A stretch of 55,167 nt of DNA from Bacteroidota bacterium. GTDB taxonomy: Bacteria > Bacteroidota > Bacteroidia > Bacteroidales > JAIFNL01. A program made the translations under genes and the position numbers. This document shows, piece after piece, positions 8,984-17,039 of the stretch (the stretch's first letter is position 1; each line of letters opens with the position of its first letter). The notes beneath the pieces are model-generated. The model saw nothing but the letters and a program-made list of their open reading frames with translations, was not told the origin of the DNA and did not search any database. The stretch lies in the NCBI GenBank assembly GCA_020047755.1, contig JAIFNL010000003.1, positions 1 to 55,167 on the forward strand. The letters are read 5' to 3'.

Positions 8984-9934
8984 TTATTTTGTAAAATTGT
9001 TTTTCTCTTTCAAAATTGGGTCTAATGTAAAATAGCTTATTTCAAAAAGAATTTCATTGTTTTGAATAGCATATAAGACATTCAAATCTACTTCGTTTTT
9101 ATCATTCAACTTTTGATAAAGTTTTAAGGTATTCTCTGTATTTTTTGAATCTATAAGCGTTAAGAGTGCGTAAATTTTTTTCTTGTCGAATGTATTTAGT
9201 TGAATATCAGTATTTTCTATTAAATTCTTGTATTCTATTTTCCTAAAAAGCGAAAGGTAATTTTGAATTTCTTCACGATTGAAGTTTTCTATTTTTTTCT
9301 GTTCAAAATCGAAAAATTCAATTTTCTTATTGTTGATTATTCTAAAGGATTTTTCATTTTCAGCTGGATAGCTCAATTCTACAGATTTTATTTCGTTGGG
9401 CAAATAATCGATTACTGTTTTAGAACGCCAAAACGCAGGATTGGTGCTAAAATAAGCTGCCAAATTTTTATTCATTCCGGGTACATACAAAATCAACGGG
9501 CTTTCCGAATTTTCAGACCAGAAATAACTACCCATTTTGTTAGTTAAATTATTGATTTTGAATGTTTTAGTTCCTATAAAATTGCCAGAAAGCTCTAATT
9601 GAAAATAGTTTGTTTTCAACGATTTTTCAACAGAATCTAGGGCTGAATTAGGCACTGTTGATTGAATTTGTAATTGATTAAAAATTTTTAAAATATCATA
9701 AATTGCCTCATTTCTAGCAGTATAGGAATTATTGATTTTCCAGTTGCTTTTTTGTCTTTCTAAAATTAGAGAATTTTTGGCATCGCTTACTTTTATTTTG
9801 TTGATAGAAGCAGTGTCTTCAACAACAAAATATTTCAGCTCTTTCTCTAAGGTTCCTTTTTTGGAACTCATAAAATAGACTAAAATAGCTGAAATTAAGA
9901 CAATTAGTAAACCAAAAATTTTAGCGGGTTTCAT
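8984..9934 (-). CDS. DUF4340 domain protein, GldG-associated
   Basis: A 316-residue protein with an N-terminal membrane anchor (IFGLLIVLISAILVYFM, about 5-21) and an exported domain matching DUF4340: repeated strand-turn units such as INKIKVSDAKNSLILERQ, WKINNSYTARNEAIYDILKIFNQLQI and PAFWRSKTVIDYLPNEIKSVEL. DUF4340 proteins are commonly encoded next to GldG/ABC-2-like auxiliary proteins, as here (75-base gap after gldG). It is probably a periplasmic accessory of that transporter-like complex; no biochemical role is established to my knowledge. Confidence 0.82.
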   Translation of the reverse strand: MKPAKIFGLLIVLISAILVYFMSSKKGTLEKELKYFVVEDTASINKIKVSDAKNSLILERQKSNWKINNSYTARNEAIYDILKIFNQLQIQSTVPNSALDSVEKSLKTNYFQLELSGNFIGTKTFKINNLTNKMGSYFWSENSESPLILYVPGMNKNLAAYFSTNPAFWRSKTVIDYLPNEIKSVELSYPAENEKSFRIINNKKIEFFDFEQKKIENFNREEIQNYLSLFRKIEYKNLIENTDIQLNTFDKKKIYALLTLIDSKNTENTLKLYQKLNDKNEVDLNVLYAIQNNEILFEISYFTLDPILKEKNNFTK

Positions 9935-10008
9935 GGTTTGTTTTTTTAAGATAAACGATATTTTTTTATTTCAAAACCAATAAAATAATAAGGCAATTTA
10001 ACAATTTA

Positions 10009-11706
10009 TTATAAACTATATTTTCTTTTTCGTATAAAAAACAAGATGACTGCAAACATTAAAATGACTAAAACTGGAAGTAATACATTGATTACTTGCC
10101 ATTTAGTTCTTTCTGATTGTATGCGCTGTTTATCGAGCAACCGCAATTGAAGTTCGCGCATACGTAGTTTCATAAGTGCCGAATCGCCACACAGATAGTT
10201 TACTGCATTGAGTAAAAATTCTTTGTTTCCTTCGTAGCGCAAGCCCGAATTGCGGTCGTAGCCAAGCGGAAAAACTTCGCCATTTGAAGCCACTTCGTTG
10301 CGAGCTATGTCGCCGTCGCCAGCTACAATAATTTTTGTGTCTTTGCTTTTGGTTTTGAAATTGGGAATTTGGTTTGCCAAATGAGAAATATTTCGGTTTT
10401 TGTAAAGCGATTCAAAACTGCCCTCAAGTAAAACGGCAAAAGGCAAATTGGGCTTGTTGAAAGCATTCGGGTCGGGTTGTTTTCCTATTATTTCGAGGCT
10501 CAAACGCACAGGAACGTGGGCTTCGCGTGCATATTTCGAGCTTTTTAGCAAAACGGTTCTTTTTATTTCCTTGCTATCGCCTACCGTATCTACTGTGCTC
10601 GCAAATTGGGTTTTGATGGAGTTTAAGTATTTGGTTATGAAATGCTTATTGTCCGAACGAATTTCGGGATAATAGAGCCAAGGAAAAAGTTCAATTCCTT
10701 GGTTACTATTGGCGCGACTTGTCAAACCAATAGGCGCACAAGTCAAGTCCATGAGTAGCGTTGGATTTACTCTTGCTCCATACTTAAATAGCTGATCACT
10801 AATATTATATTCAGTCGCCATAGCCAAAGCCGAAGGTGCAGTAGCTAAGCTATCCATCGACGCATTTACGCCATCTACTAGCCAAAGTACTTTTCCTCCG
10901 TTCATAATGTATTGGTCTATAACGAATTTGTCTTCTTCTGAAAATGCTTTGGTTGGATTTGCTATAATGATGGCTTTAAATTCGTCGATTATTCCCAATT
11001 TTCCGCCCAAAATCCCTGTTTGAACTTCGTAATATTCTGAAAGTGTACGAGTTATGTCAACTAATTCGTACTCATGCAACTCGCCGTGCCCTTGAATGAA
11101 TGCTATTTTTTGGCTTTCGTCGGCAGTGAGCTTTCTAATTGCGTTAGTAAATTCATATTCAAGTGATTGTATCGAATTGTTCAGATTTTGTTCGGCAGTT
11201 TGTCCCTTTGTATTTTTTAAAAAATTGATAGGAACTTCTTTGGCATTATAAATTAGTATAGCACCAGGGAAAATAATTTGCTTGCTTTCTTTTCCTTCGC
11301 TATCTTTGTCGTTCAAATCTATTGGTAAAATTCCTTTTTCGTTGAGTTGTGTAAATATCTGTTTACGAACTTCTTTATCGGGATTTTCGCTAGGATTGAT
11401 AAATTCGTAATTTAGATTGTTGCCAGAATAAACTCCAAACTCATCAAGTATTTCTCTAATGCTTCGCTGTAACTGTTTGAATCCAGGCGGCAAACCTTCG
11501 CCATCGAGATAAATTTTTATATAAATGCCTTCTTTGTTTTTTTCGAGCAAATCAATTGTGCTTTGCGAAAGGGTGTAACGTTTTTCGGAAGTCAAATCAA
11601 TTCTAAAAAAAACAAATGATGAAATATAAATAAGTAAAAATACCACAACTATAAAAGTTAAAAGACTTAGAAAGTTGTTCTGTTTCAAATTGTTAGAATT
11701 TTTCAT
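10009..11706 (-). CDS. gldG: Gliding-motility ABC-type auxiliary protein GldG
   Basis: The 565-residue protein has an N-terminal helix (about 14-34) followed by FFRIDLTSEKRYTLSQST, the hallmark start of GldG, a large periplasmic domain with IKIYLDGEGLPPGFKQLQ and AFIQGHGELHEYE, and a C-terminal membrane helix (VINVLLPVLVILMFAVILFF) with a basic tail. Length is normal. In gliding flavobacteria GldG works with GldF and GldA, but no GldF-like permease is next to it here; DUF4340 follows instead. A good promoter precedes it, overlapping the end of the upstream gene. Confidence 0.87.
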   Translation of the reverse strand: MKNSNNLKQNNFLSLLTFIVVVFLLIYISSFVFFRIDLTSEKRYTLSQSTIDLLEKNKEGIYIKIYLDGEGLPPGFKQLQRSIREILDEFGVYSGNNLNYEFINPSENPDKEVRKQIFTQLNEKGILPIDLNDKDSEGKESKQIIFPGAILIYNAKEVPINFLKNTKGQTAEQNLNNSIQSLEYEFTNAIRKLTADESQKIAFIQGHGELHEYELVDITRTLSEYYEVQTGILGGKLGIIDEFKAIIIANPTKAFSEEDKFVIDQYIMNGGKVLWLVDGVNASMDSLATAPSALAMATEYNISDQLFKYGARVNPTLLMDLTCAPIGLTSRANSNQGIELFPWLYYPEIRSDNKHFITKYLNSIKTQFASTVDTVGDSKEIKRTVLLKSSKYAREAHVPVRLSLEIIGKQPDPNAFNKPNLPFAVLLEGSFESLYKNRNISHLANQIPNFKTKSKDTKIIVAGDGDIARNEVASNGEVFPLGYDRNSGLRYEGNKEFLLNAVNYLCGDSALMKLRMRELQLRLLDKQRIQSERTKWQVINVLLPVLVILMFAVILFFIRKRKYSL

Positions 11707-11769
11707 GTGCTTTTGAAAAAAAATTAGAAATCCAGTTTATTTATTTCTTTTCTACCTAAATATTGAAGG

Positions 11770-11800
11770 CAAATTTACAAAAAAACTTTTGAAAATGCAA
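11770..11800 (-). promoter_or_regulatory. Bacteroidota-type promoter for gldG
   Basis: On the minus strand TTG (11800-11798) is separated by 20 bases from TAAATTTG (11777-11770), a perfect TAnnTTTG -7 box. Predicted start of transcription is near 11763, giving a leader of about 57 bases. It overlaps the 3' end of the upstream propeller gene region. Confidence 0.65.
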
Positions 11801-11801
11801 T

Positions 11802-13454
11802 TTACTTGCCTAAGCAATACAAAAATCCAGAACTATTCGATGCAATATAAATTTTTCCGTTCCAAACGATGGGCGAAGCTTCAAAAGTTCCTTTCATAAA
11901 TGCTAACTGTTTGAATTTTAAATCTTTATCGTGTTCAAATAAATACAATCCGGTATAAGTGGCTACAATAATTTTGTTGCCTACGATAATGGGCGAGGAG
12001 ATTGTAGGTCCTACATTTTTCTTAAAAACCAGTTCTGGCGTTGGATACATTGTTTTGGCATCAGTTCCTACCACTTTCTCGGTTGCAAGTTTTTGATGAT
12101 TTACTACGTACAAATTACCATCAATTCCACTAAAAACAGCTAAATGTGGTTCATTTTCGCCAACATAAGCGTCATTTACAGCAGCCGAGCCAATAATTCC
12201 TCCAGCCCAAGTAAAGTAGGTTTTGTTTTCGGTCGGAAAAAACCATTCAACAGCTTCGTCGCCTGTTTTTGATGGGTTTAGTTTGTAAACTCCGCCTTTT
12301 CCTGCAATGTACTCTTTTTCAACTGTGATTATCAAGCAATTATCGTCTGTTGCCGGTGGAGTGCCGTCCATGTCTGCGCCAATATAAAAATCCCAGTCTA
12401 ATTTTCCGGTTTTCATGTTGTAACCGTAAACGTGTCCTGAGCCGGTTGTTGAGAAAATACGGTCGCCCAAGAGAGTAGGAGAGGATTCGGTAACTAAATT
12501 TCCGCCGTGTGTCGATTTATCTTTTTCGGTATAAAGTGGAAGTTGTTTGTAGATTTTGGGTTGCAACATTCCGGTTTTCATTTCGGCAAATTGTGGGTCG
12601 GGATTGAAAACCGTAAATAAGCCATTTTCTAAGCCAATGTAAGCTGTATCGCCCACGCCCAAAGCCGAACCGTCCACATCGCGCGAATAACTTGCCGTTT
12701 TTTCGCTGTTCATGCGCCAAAGTTCTTTGCCAGTTAAAAACGAAACGCCTCTAAAACTAGGTGCAACTGCCGAGTTGCCTACTTCGCCGCGACGGCTACC
12801 TTGCATTACAACAACTCTTTCCTCTTCAGTACGTGCATTTTTGTTGATAAAAACTGTTCCTGTGCCTTTTAAAATATCGTCGAATTTGTATTTCCAAATT
12901 ACTTCGCCTGTTTGAGCGTTTATTTTGCGCAAATGATAATCAAATGCTCCTTGAATTAGGTACGTAACATTCTTATCTACAACTACTAACGGTTGTCCAG
13001 TCCAACCTGCACCTGTCCAAACGTACATTTTTCCGTAGGCAAAACTTCTTCCTGAGCCAAGGCTCAATTTCCAATTTTCGTCGAGGTTAGAAGGTGCGTA
13101 ATTTCCGTAATAATTTCGAGCTTCGCCTCCTCTAAATGATGGCACAACTAATTGAATACCAGAAAGTTCTTTTATTTTCTCTTTGGCTAAACCAATCAAA
13201 CCCGATTCGGGGTAGTTTTGAACGAAAAATTCAAAGGCTTCGATGGTATTTACTTTTGAAATGCTATCGAAAATGAGTGAATCTCTGATAACTATCGCTT
13301 TTTCGAGCTCGCCGTCCGATGGATTTGATTTGATAAATTCTTCTATTTCGCCAATACTTTTTGCTTTCGATTCAGCTAATGCTTCTGTTCCTGAATTGCA
13401 AGCAACTGCTAAGAGCATCGAAATTGTTAGAAAACCTATAACTAATTTGTTCAT
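11802..13454 (-). CDS. PQQ-like beta-propeller lipoprotein with N-terminal helical repeats
   Basis: A 550-residue lipoprotein: signal peptide ending in LAVAC (Cys about 19), a helical region with TPR-like pieces (EIEEFIKSNPSDGEL and AFEFFVQNYPESGL, about 35-95), then a beta-propeller (about 100-550) with repeated blades such as AQTGEVIWKYKFDD, TGKELWRM and MKTGKLDWDF. The D-x-x-T-G-x-x-x-W pattern is the standard PQQ-like blade; no cofactor ligands can be assigned, so a scaffold or binding role is as likely as an enzyme. It starts 23 bases after the L,D-transpeptidase-like gene and shares the helical repeat type with it, suggesting a joint envelope function. Confidence 0.83.
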   Translation of the reverse strand: MNKLVIGFLTISMLLAVACNSGTEALAESKAKSIGEIEEFIKSNPSDGELEKAIVIRDSLIFDSISKVNTIEAFEFFVQNYPESGLIGLAKEKIKELSGIQLVVPSFRGGEARNYYGNYAPSNLDENWKLSLGSGRSFAYGKMYVWTGAGWTGQPLVVVDKNVTYLIQGAFDYHLRKINAQTGEVIWKYKFDDILKGTGTVFINKNARTEEERVVVMQGSRRGEVGNSAVAPSFRGVSFLTGKELWRMNSEKTASYSRDVDGSALGVGDTAYIGLENGLFTVFNPDPQFAEMKTGMLQPKIYKQLPLYTEKDKSTHGGNLVTESSPTLLGDRIFSTTGSGHVYGYNMKTGKLDWDFYIGADMDGTPPATDDNCLIITVEKEYIAGKGGVYKLNPSKTGDEAVEWFFPTENKTYFTWAGGIIGSAAVNDAYVGENEPHLAVFSGIDGNLYVVNHQKLATEKVVGTDAKTMYPTPELVFKKNVGPTISSPIIVGNKIIVATYTGLYLFEHDKDLKFKQLAFMKGTFEASPIVWNGKIYIASNSSGFLYCLGK

Positions 13455-13477
13455 TTTTTTTGTTTGTGTATAAAATT

Positions 13478-14428
13478 TTAATTCTTTTTGTAAATATATT
13501 TGCCTTTGCTATCAACTGTAAAAGCTTGTAATTGTTTATGTTGTTCAAAATATTGATAATTTTCTTTCATATTTTCCCAAAGTGCAATTCGTTTTGCATC
13601 GTCTTTGTATTTTGGGTCAGACGAATATTTTTTGAAATTTTCTTCTGTCATTCTATAAGGATAGTTGTGAACAGGTACTTGGCTGATTCCCTTTGCTTTA
13701 GCTTCAACTGCAAAAATATATATTTCTTTAATATCTTCATCGGTAAAAGGCGTGCAATACGTTGAAAAACAACCTCCATGAATTGCAATATCGCCTCCAC
13801 TTCTGCCTCGCTTCTTGTCCGATTCGTTAGGGAAATTTATTTCCAAACGTAGCATATATGGGCTAAATGGATAAAAATTAGCTATGTAATAAAAACTTTC
13901 GGGCACTAATAAATCAATGCCACGCAGCTTGTCTGTATTTTTTGTAACGCACAAATTATAGGTCTTTATGAGTTGGTAAGTTAGATTATTCTTTCTGTCT
14001 TTTGCCCAAATTTCTAGAATTTGCTCACTTTTTATTACACGAATGAAGGTTTCGAGTGTTTCGTAGTCAATTTCTTTCGATTTTAACAGTTCCTTTACGA
14101 GAGGTTCTTTTTCTGAGTAAGCTAATTTTGCATTCTCCCATTTTAATTGGGTTTGCTTAAATTTCAAATCTGGTTTTACCGTATCAAGCTCATTTCTAAG
14201 CTTTAAAATAGTATCTGTAAATTCCGATTTTGGATATTTTTTTATAAAAGCATTGTAAGCTTCAATAGTTCCGGTTTCTTTAGCTTTTTTGCAATCGCCC
14301 CTAATTTCGTCGGGTTGAGTTATTGCTTCTTTTATTTGTTTGTTATCAATAGTTTGAGAGTTTGAGTTGCACGAAATTAGTACAAATGAGAGTGAGGCTA
14401 AAAGACCTAAAATTTTGATTGTTTTCAT
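13478..14428 (-). CDS. L,D-transpeptidase (YkuD/YafK-like) lipoprotein
   Basis: The 316-residue protein has a lipoprotein signal (ASLSFVLISC), a helical segment with a TPR-like piece (AYNAFIKKYPKSEF), and a C-terminal L,D-transpeptidase-type domain. The motif GGDIAIHGGCFSTYC places His and the probable catalytic Cys (the last one) as in YafK-type enzymes, with TDEDIKEIYIF following as in that family. L,D-transpeptidases join or trim peptidoglycan peptides or attach proteins to them. It heads an operon with the propeller lipoprotein (23-base gap). A strong terminator separates it from the M23 gene upstream. Confidence 0.83.
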   Translation of the reverse strand: MKTIKILGLLASLSFVLISCNSNSQTIDNKQIKEAITQPDEIRGDCKKAKETGTIEAYNAFIKKYPKSEFTDTILKLRNELDTVKPDLKFKQTQLKWENAKLAYSEKEPLVKELLKSKEIDYETLETFIRVIKSEQILEIWAKDRKNNLTYQLIKTYNLCVTKNTDKLRGIDLLVPESFYYIANFYPFSPYMLRLEINFPNESDKKRGRSGGDIAIHGGCFSTYCTPFTDEDIKEIYIFAVEAKAKGISQVPVHNYPYRMTEENFKKYSSDPKYKDDAKRIALWENMKENYQYFEQHKQLQAFTVDSKGKYIYKKN

Positions 14429-14485
14429 ATTTTATTTTAGAATTTTTTGTTACAAATGCGCTGCAAATTTAGATAAATTTGTTTC

Positions 14486-14522
14486 AAAAAAAAACCCCGA
14501 GCTTATTTGGCGCGGGGTTTTT
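14486..14522 (-). terminator. Rho-independent terminator after the M23 gene
   Basis: Read on the minus strand, AAAAACCCCG (down to 14513) pairs with CGGGGTTTT (14499-14491) around a 13-base loop and runs into a T tract (14494-14486). It lies about 20 bases after the stop of 14542-15531. Confidence 0.85.
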
Positions 14523-14541
14523 CTATTTTTTTTATGAGAAA

Positions 14542-15531
14542 TTATTTTTTTTCTTCAAAAACGTGTGTGTCTTCGCTCGATGAGTTTTCTATCATTTTGT
14601 CATATTCTTCGTCACTCAAATCGTTGTAATAATAATTTACTGGATTTACGTGAGTATCGTTTTTCTTTACTTCGTAGTGCAAATGCGAGCTTGTAGATAA
14701 ACCGGTGTTTCCAACCAAGCCTATTACATCGCCTCGTTTTACGCGTTGTCCTTCTTTTACTAAGAATTTGCTTAAATGCCCGTAAACTGTTTCGTATCCA
14801 TAACCGTGGTTGATAATTACGTTTGTACCTAAGCCACCGTGCCAAGCGGCATCAGCTCTTTGTACTACGCCATCGCCGGCTGCATATACTTTGGTTCCGG
14901 TTTCTGCACTTAAATCTACGCCATAGTGCATGCGCACGAATTTCAAAATTGGGTGCATTCTCATGCCAAAAGGCGAACCAAAACGAATCAAATCTTTGCT
15001 GGCAATAGGTCTAATCGCTGGAATGCACGATAGCATTTTGTCTTTTTCTTTGATTCTTTTTACTAGTTCGTCATACGATTTTGATTGAACATAAAGCTGT
15101 TTGGAAAGCTTGCTCATGTGTATATTTAAACCTATGAGTAGTTCTGAATTTTCGTATCCTTGTAGTTCTGTAAACTGTTCGGTACCTCCATAACCTGCAT
15201 TTCTTATCGATTGTGGTATTGGGTCGGCTTCGAATATAGGGCGGTATTTAAAATCGTCTCTGTTTTGAATTTCTGCTAAAACTGTTGCTGATTTTTGCAG
15301 TTTTGATTGTAATAGGTCGTATTTAATTAGTATTTTTTTATTTTCCGATTTGAGCTGTTGCAAACTAGGAGAATCGATAGTATTGAATGCAATTAGAAAA
15401 AATACAATTCCGATGAGTAAACTAATGCCTGATTGTGAAACTAATTTTTTTAAGATGTCTTCTAAAAAGCTAAATTCAACTTTCTTGAAACTTAATGTCT
15501 CCGGATTGAAATGATACTTACTTTTTCGCAT
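14542..15531 (-). CDS. M23 family peptidoglycan endopeptidase, membrane-anchored
   Basis: The 329-residue protein has one membrane helix near residues 32-50 (SQSGISLLIGIVFFLIAF), a coiled coil (about 55-95) and a C-terminal LytM/M23 zinc peptidase domain (about 195-300). The zinc ligands are visible in HYGVD and in SSHLHYEVKK (HxH), so it should be active. The N-terminal YHFNPETLSFKKVE is typical of a Bacteroidota M23 subgroup. It would cut peptide cross-links in peptidoglycan during growth or division. It has its own promoter and terminator and thus is probably monocistronic. Confidence 0.9.
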   Translation of the reverse strand: MRKSKYHFNPETLSFKKVEFSFLEDILKKLVSQSGISLLIGIVFFLIAFNTIDSPSLQQLKSENKKILIKYDLLQSKLQKSATVLAEIQNRDDFKYRPIFEADPIPQSIRNAGYGGTEQFTELQGYENSELLIGLNIHMSKLSKQLYVQSKSYDELVKRIKEKDKMLSCIPAIRPIASKDLIRFGSPFGMRMHPILKFVRMHYGVDLSAETGTKVYAAGDGVVQRADAAWHGGLGTNVIINHGYGYETVYGHLSKFLVKEGQRVKRGDVIGLVGNTGLSTSSHLHYEVKKNDTHVNPVNYYYNDLSDEEYDKMIENSSSEDTHVFEEKK

Positions 15532-15553
15532 AATTTTAATTTGTTTTAGACTC

Positions 15554-15600
15554 GCTAAAAAACACTGTGAGAGGGTTTAGATTTTTTAGCTTAATTTCTT
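15554..15600 (-). promoter_or_regulatory. Hairpin in the 5' leader of the M23 gene
   Basis: GCTAAAAAA (15554-15562) and TTTTTTAGC (15592-15600) form a 9-bp stem with a 29-base loop in the predicted leader of 15531. No T tract follows, so it is not an obvious attenuator; it may affect RNA stability or translation. Confidence 0.4.
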
Positions 15601-15649
15601 TAACCAATGTCTGTATATAACGATATTGACATTTTAATTTTTCTTCGTG

Positions 15650-15681
15650 CAAATATAGTTATATGTATTATTAATATCCAA
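15650..15681 (-). promoter_or_regulatory. Promoter for the M23 gene 14542-15531
   Basis: Minus strand TTG (15681-15679) is followed after 21 bases by TATATTTG (15657-15650), a perfect TAnnTTTG box. Predicted transcription start near 15643 gives a leader of about 110 bases that contains a hairpin. Confidence 0.65.
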
Positions 15682-15699
15682 ATTATTTAATCAAAAATT

Positions 15700-15880
15700 A
15701 ATAAATTGTTGATAACTTTTGCATTTTATTCATCAAAATGGTCTATTTTTTTGGGTATATTTAACATTTATTTAACAAATAATTATCTGCATAAAATGCA
15801 ATATTACAATTAGTTATCTTTGATTTATTTACATTAAAATAATAGAATTTATTTAATTTTATTATTATTGTTAATTTTTT
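15700..15880. other. AT-rich spacer between the two M23 genes
   Basis: Together with the promoter and leader described above this spacer is 349 bases long. No further gene, RNA or clear terminator was found in it. Confidence 0.5.
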
Positions 15881-16687
15881 TTATTTTAATGTCGAATTTT
15901 TGCTATTTAAAAACAAATTTGGGTTCGTAGCTATTCCATTTTTCCTTATTTCGAAATGTAAATGCGAAGTTGTTGATAATCCTGTATTACCAACATTTCC
16001 TATGAAATCGCCTTTATTTACTAGCTGTCCCTTTTTTATTAAAATCTTACTCAAATGCGCATATCTTGTCTCAAAAGAAGCGGTATGTTTAATGATAATT
16101 ACTTTCCCGTAGCCGCTCATTGTGCCTGCTTCAGTAACTACTCCAGTGCCTGATGCATAGACATTTACGCCGTGCGGCGAGTCGAAATCAACCCCCTCGT
16201 GAATTCGGCTACCGCGCAAAATTGGGTGCTTTCGGTTGCCAAAAGGAGAGGCTATTTTTGAATATTTTTTATCTACCGGTAAAAAATCAGGAAAATAGCT
16301 TGCTGCATTTTCGCTTGCTCGCTTTTTAGAAAGGCTTGTTAATATCCTTTTGAGGTCTTTCTGTTTTGTATATATATAAGGAGTAAAATTTTTTGATTCT
16401 AATTTGCTTGTAACTATTTTGTTATCTGCACTTTGACTTATTTTTAACGTTGTGAGAGCTTTTGTTAAAGCATTGTTTATCAGTGTTTTATCGTCTATTA
16501 CATAACAAAAATCTTCCGCAAAATATTCTTCATGATATTCGTTGGTATAAAATAAAAAGTAAAGTAAAGGTGATAGCGCTAAAAGGCTTAAAAATGAGAC
16601 AAATACTATTAATTCAAACCTCTTTTCTTTTCTGAAAAGGAAGATTTGCTTAACATTCAAATTGTATATGGACGAATAGCTTTGCAT
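15881..16687 (-). CDS. Second M23 family endopeptidase, membrane-anchored
   Basis: The 268-residue protein has one membrane helix at about 27-48 (LIVFVSFLSLLALSPLLYFLFY) and a LytM/M23 domain from about 140 on, with zinc-site motifs IHEGVDFDSPHG and TSHLHFEIRKNG both intact. Between them lies GYGKVIIIKHTASFETRYAHLSKI, the usual core. It is a shorter paralogue of the M23 protein downstream (14542-15531) and lacks its long coiled coil. Presumably it hydrolyses peptidoglycan cross-bridges. A TAAATTTG box just upstream suggests a very short leader. Confidence 0.88.
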   Translation of the reverse strand: MQSYSSIYNLNVKQIFLFRKEKRFELIVFVSFLSLLALSPLLYFLFYTNEYHEEYFAEDFCYVIDDKTLINNALTKALTTLKISQSADNKIVTSKLESKNFTPYIYTKQKDLKRILTSLSKKRASENAASYFPDFLPVDKKYSKIASPFGNRKHPILRGSRIHEGVDFDSPHGVNVYASGTGVVTEAGTMSGYGKVIIIKHTASFETRYAHLSKILIKKGQLVNKGDFIGNVGNTGLSTTSHLHFEIRKNGIATNPNLFLNSKNSTLK

Positions 16688-16702
16688 GTATTTGTTTTTT
16701 TA

Positions 16703-16710
16703 CAAATTTA
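16703..16710 (-). promoter_or_regulatory. -7 box upstream of the second M23 gene
   Basis: TAAATTTG on the minus strand (16710-16703) is a perfect TAnnTTTG box, 16 bases from the ATG at 16687. No TTG at normal spacing was seen. The leader would be under 12 bases. Confidence 0.4.
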
Positions 16711-16868
16711 ATTTATTCCGATGAAAATTTAATTTTTTTTAGTTAAATGTAAATTAAATTAATTTTAATATGCTGAAAATTAAATAATTTTGTTATTTCA
16801 TACTTCTTGAGCAGTAAGTTTTTGTGAAAAAGCTAGAAAATTATTTTTTTTCACTAAAAGCTTTTTTG

Positions 16869-16876
16869 TATATTTG
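16869..16876 (+). promoter_or_regulatory. -7 promoter box for alaS
   Basis: TATATTTG matches TAnnTTTG. A -33 TTG at the right distance is not evident. Transcription would start near 16883, giving a leader of about 157 bases that holds the hairpin at 16947-16990. Confidence 0.5.
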
Positions 16877-16946
16877 CAAGCTTTTGTATTGGTATGAAAA
16901 CGAAATTAGTATCATTGATTTTTTTGTAAATCCTTAATAATTAATT

Positions 16947-16990
16947 ATTTTTGGTTTTAGAAAAAAATGCAACAGCTTTGAACCAAAAAT
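16947..16990 (+). promoter_or_regulatory. Leader hairpin upstream of alaS
   Basis: ATTTTTGGTT (16947-16956) and AACCAAAAAT (16981-16990) are perfectly complementary over 10 bases with a 24-base loop, in the predicted alaS leader and 49 bases before its ATG. It does not have a T tract. It does not show the specifier and T-box features I would expect of a T-box. Confidence 0.4.
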
Positions 16991-17039
16991 ATATGAAAAA
17001 ACCTATTTAATTTTATTTTAAAATATAAAACGAAAATAA

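Noticed and set aside
11802-13454. Call of the propeller proteins as BamB or as true PQQ dehydrogenases
   Set aside because: Blade motifs are shared by many propellers; no PQQ ligands, heme site or BAM context is visible.
16883-17039. T-box riboswitch before alaS
   Set aside because: No antiterminator-like structure or terminator alternative was seen, and T-boxes are not expected in this phylum.
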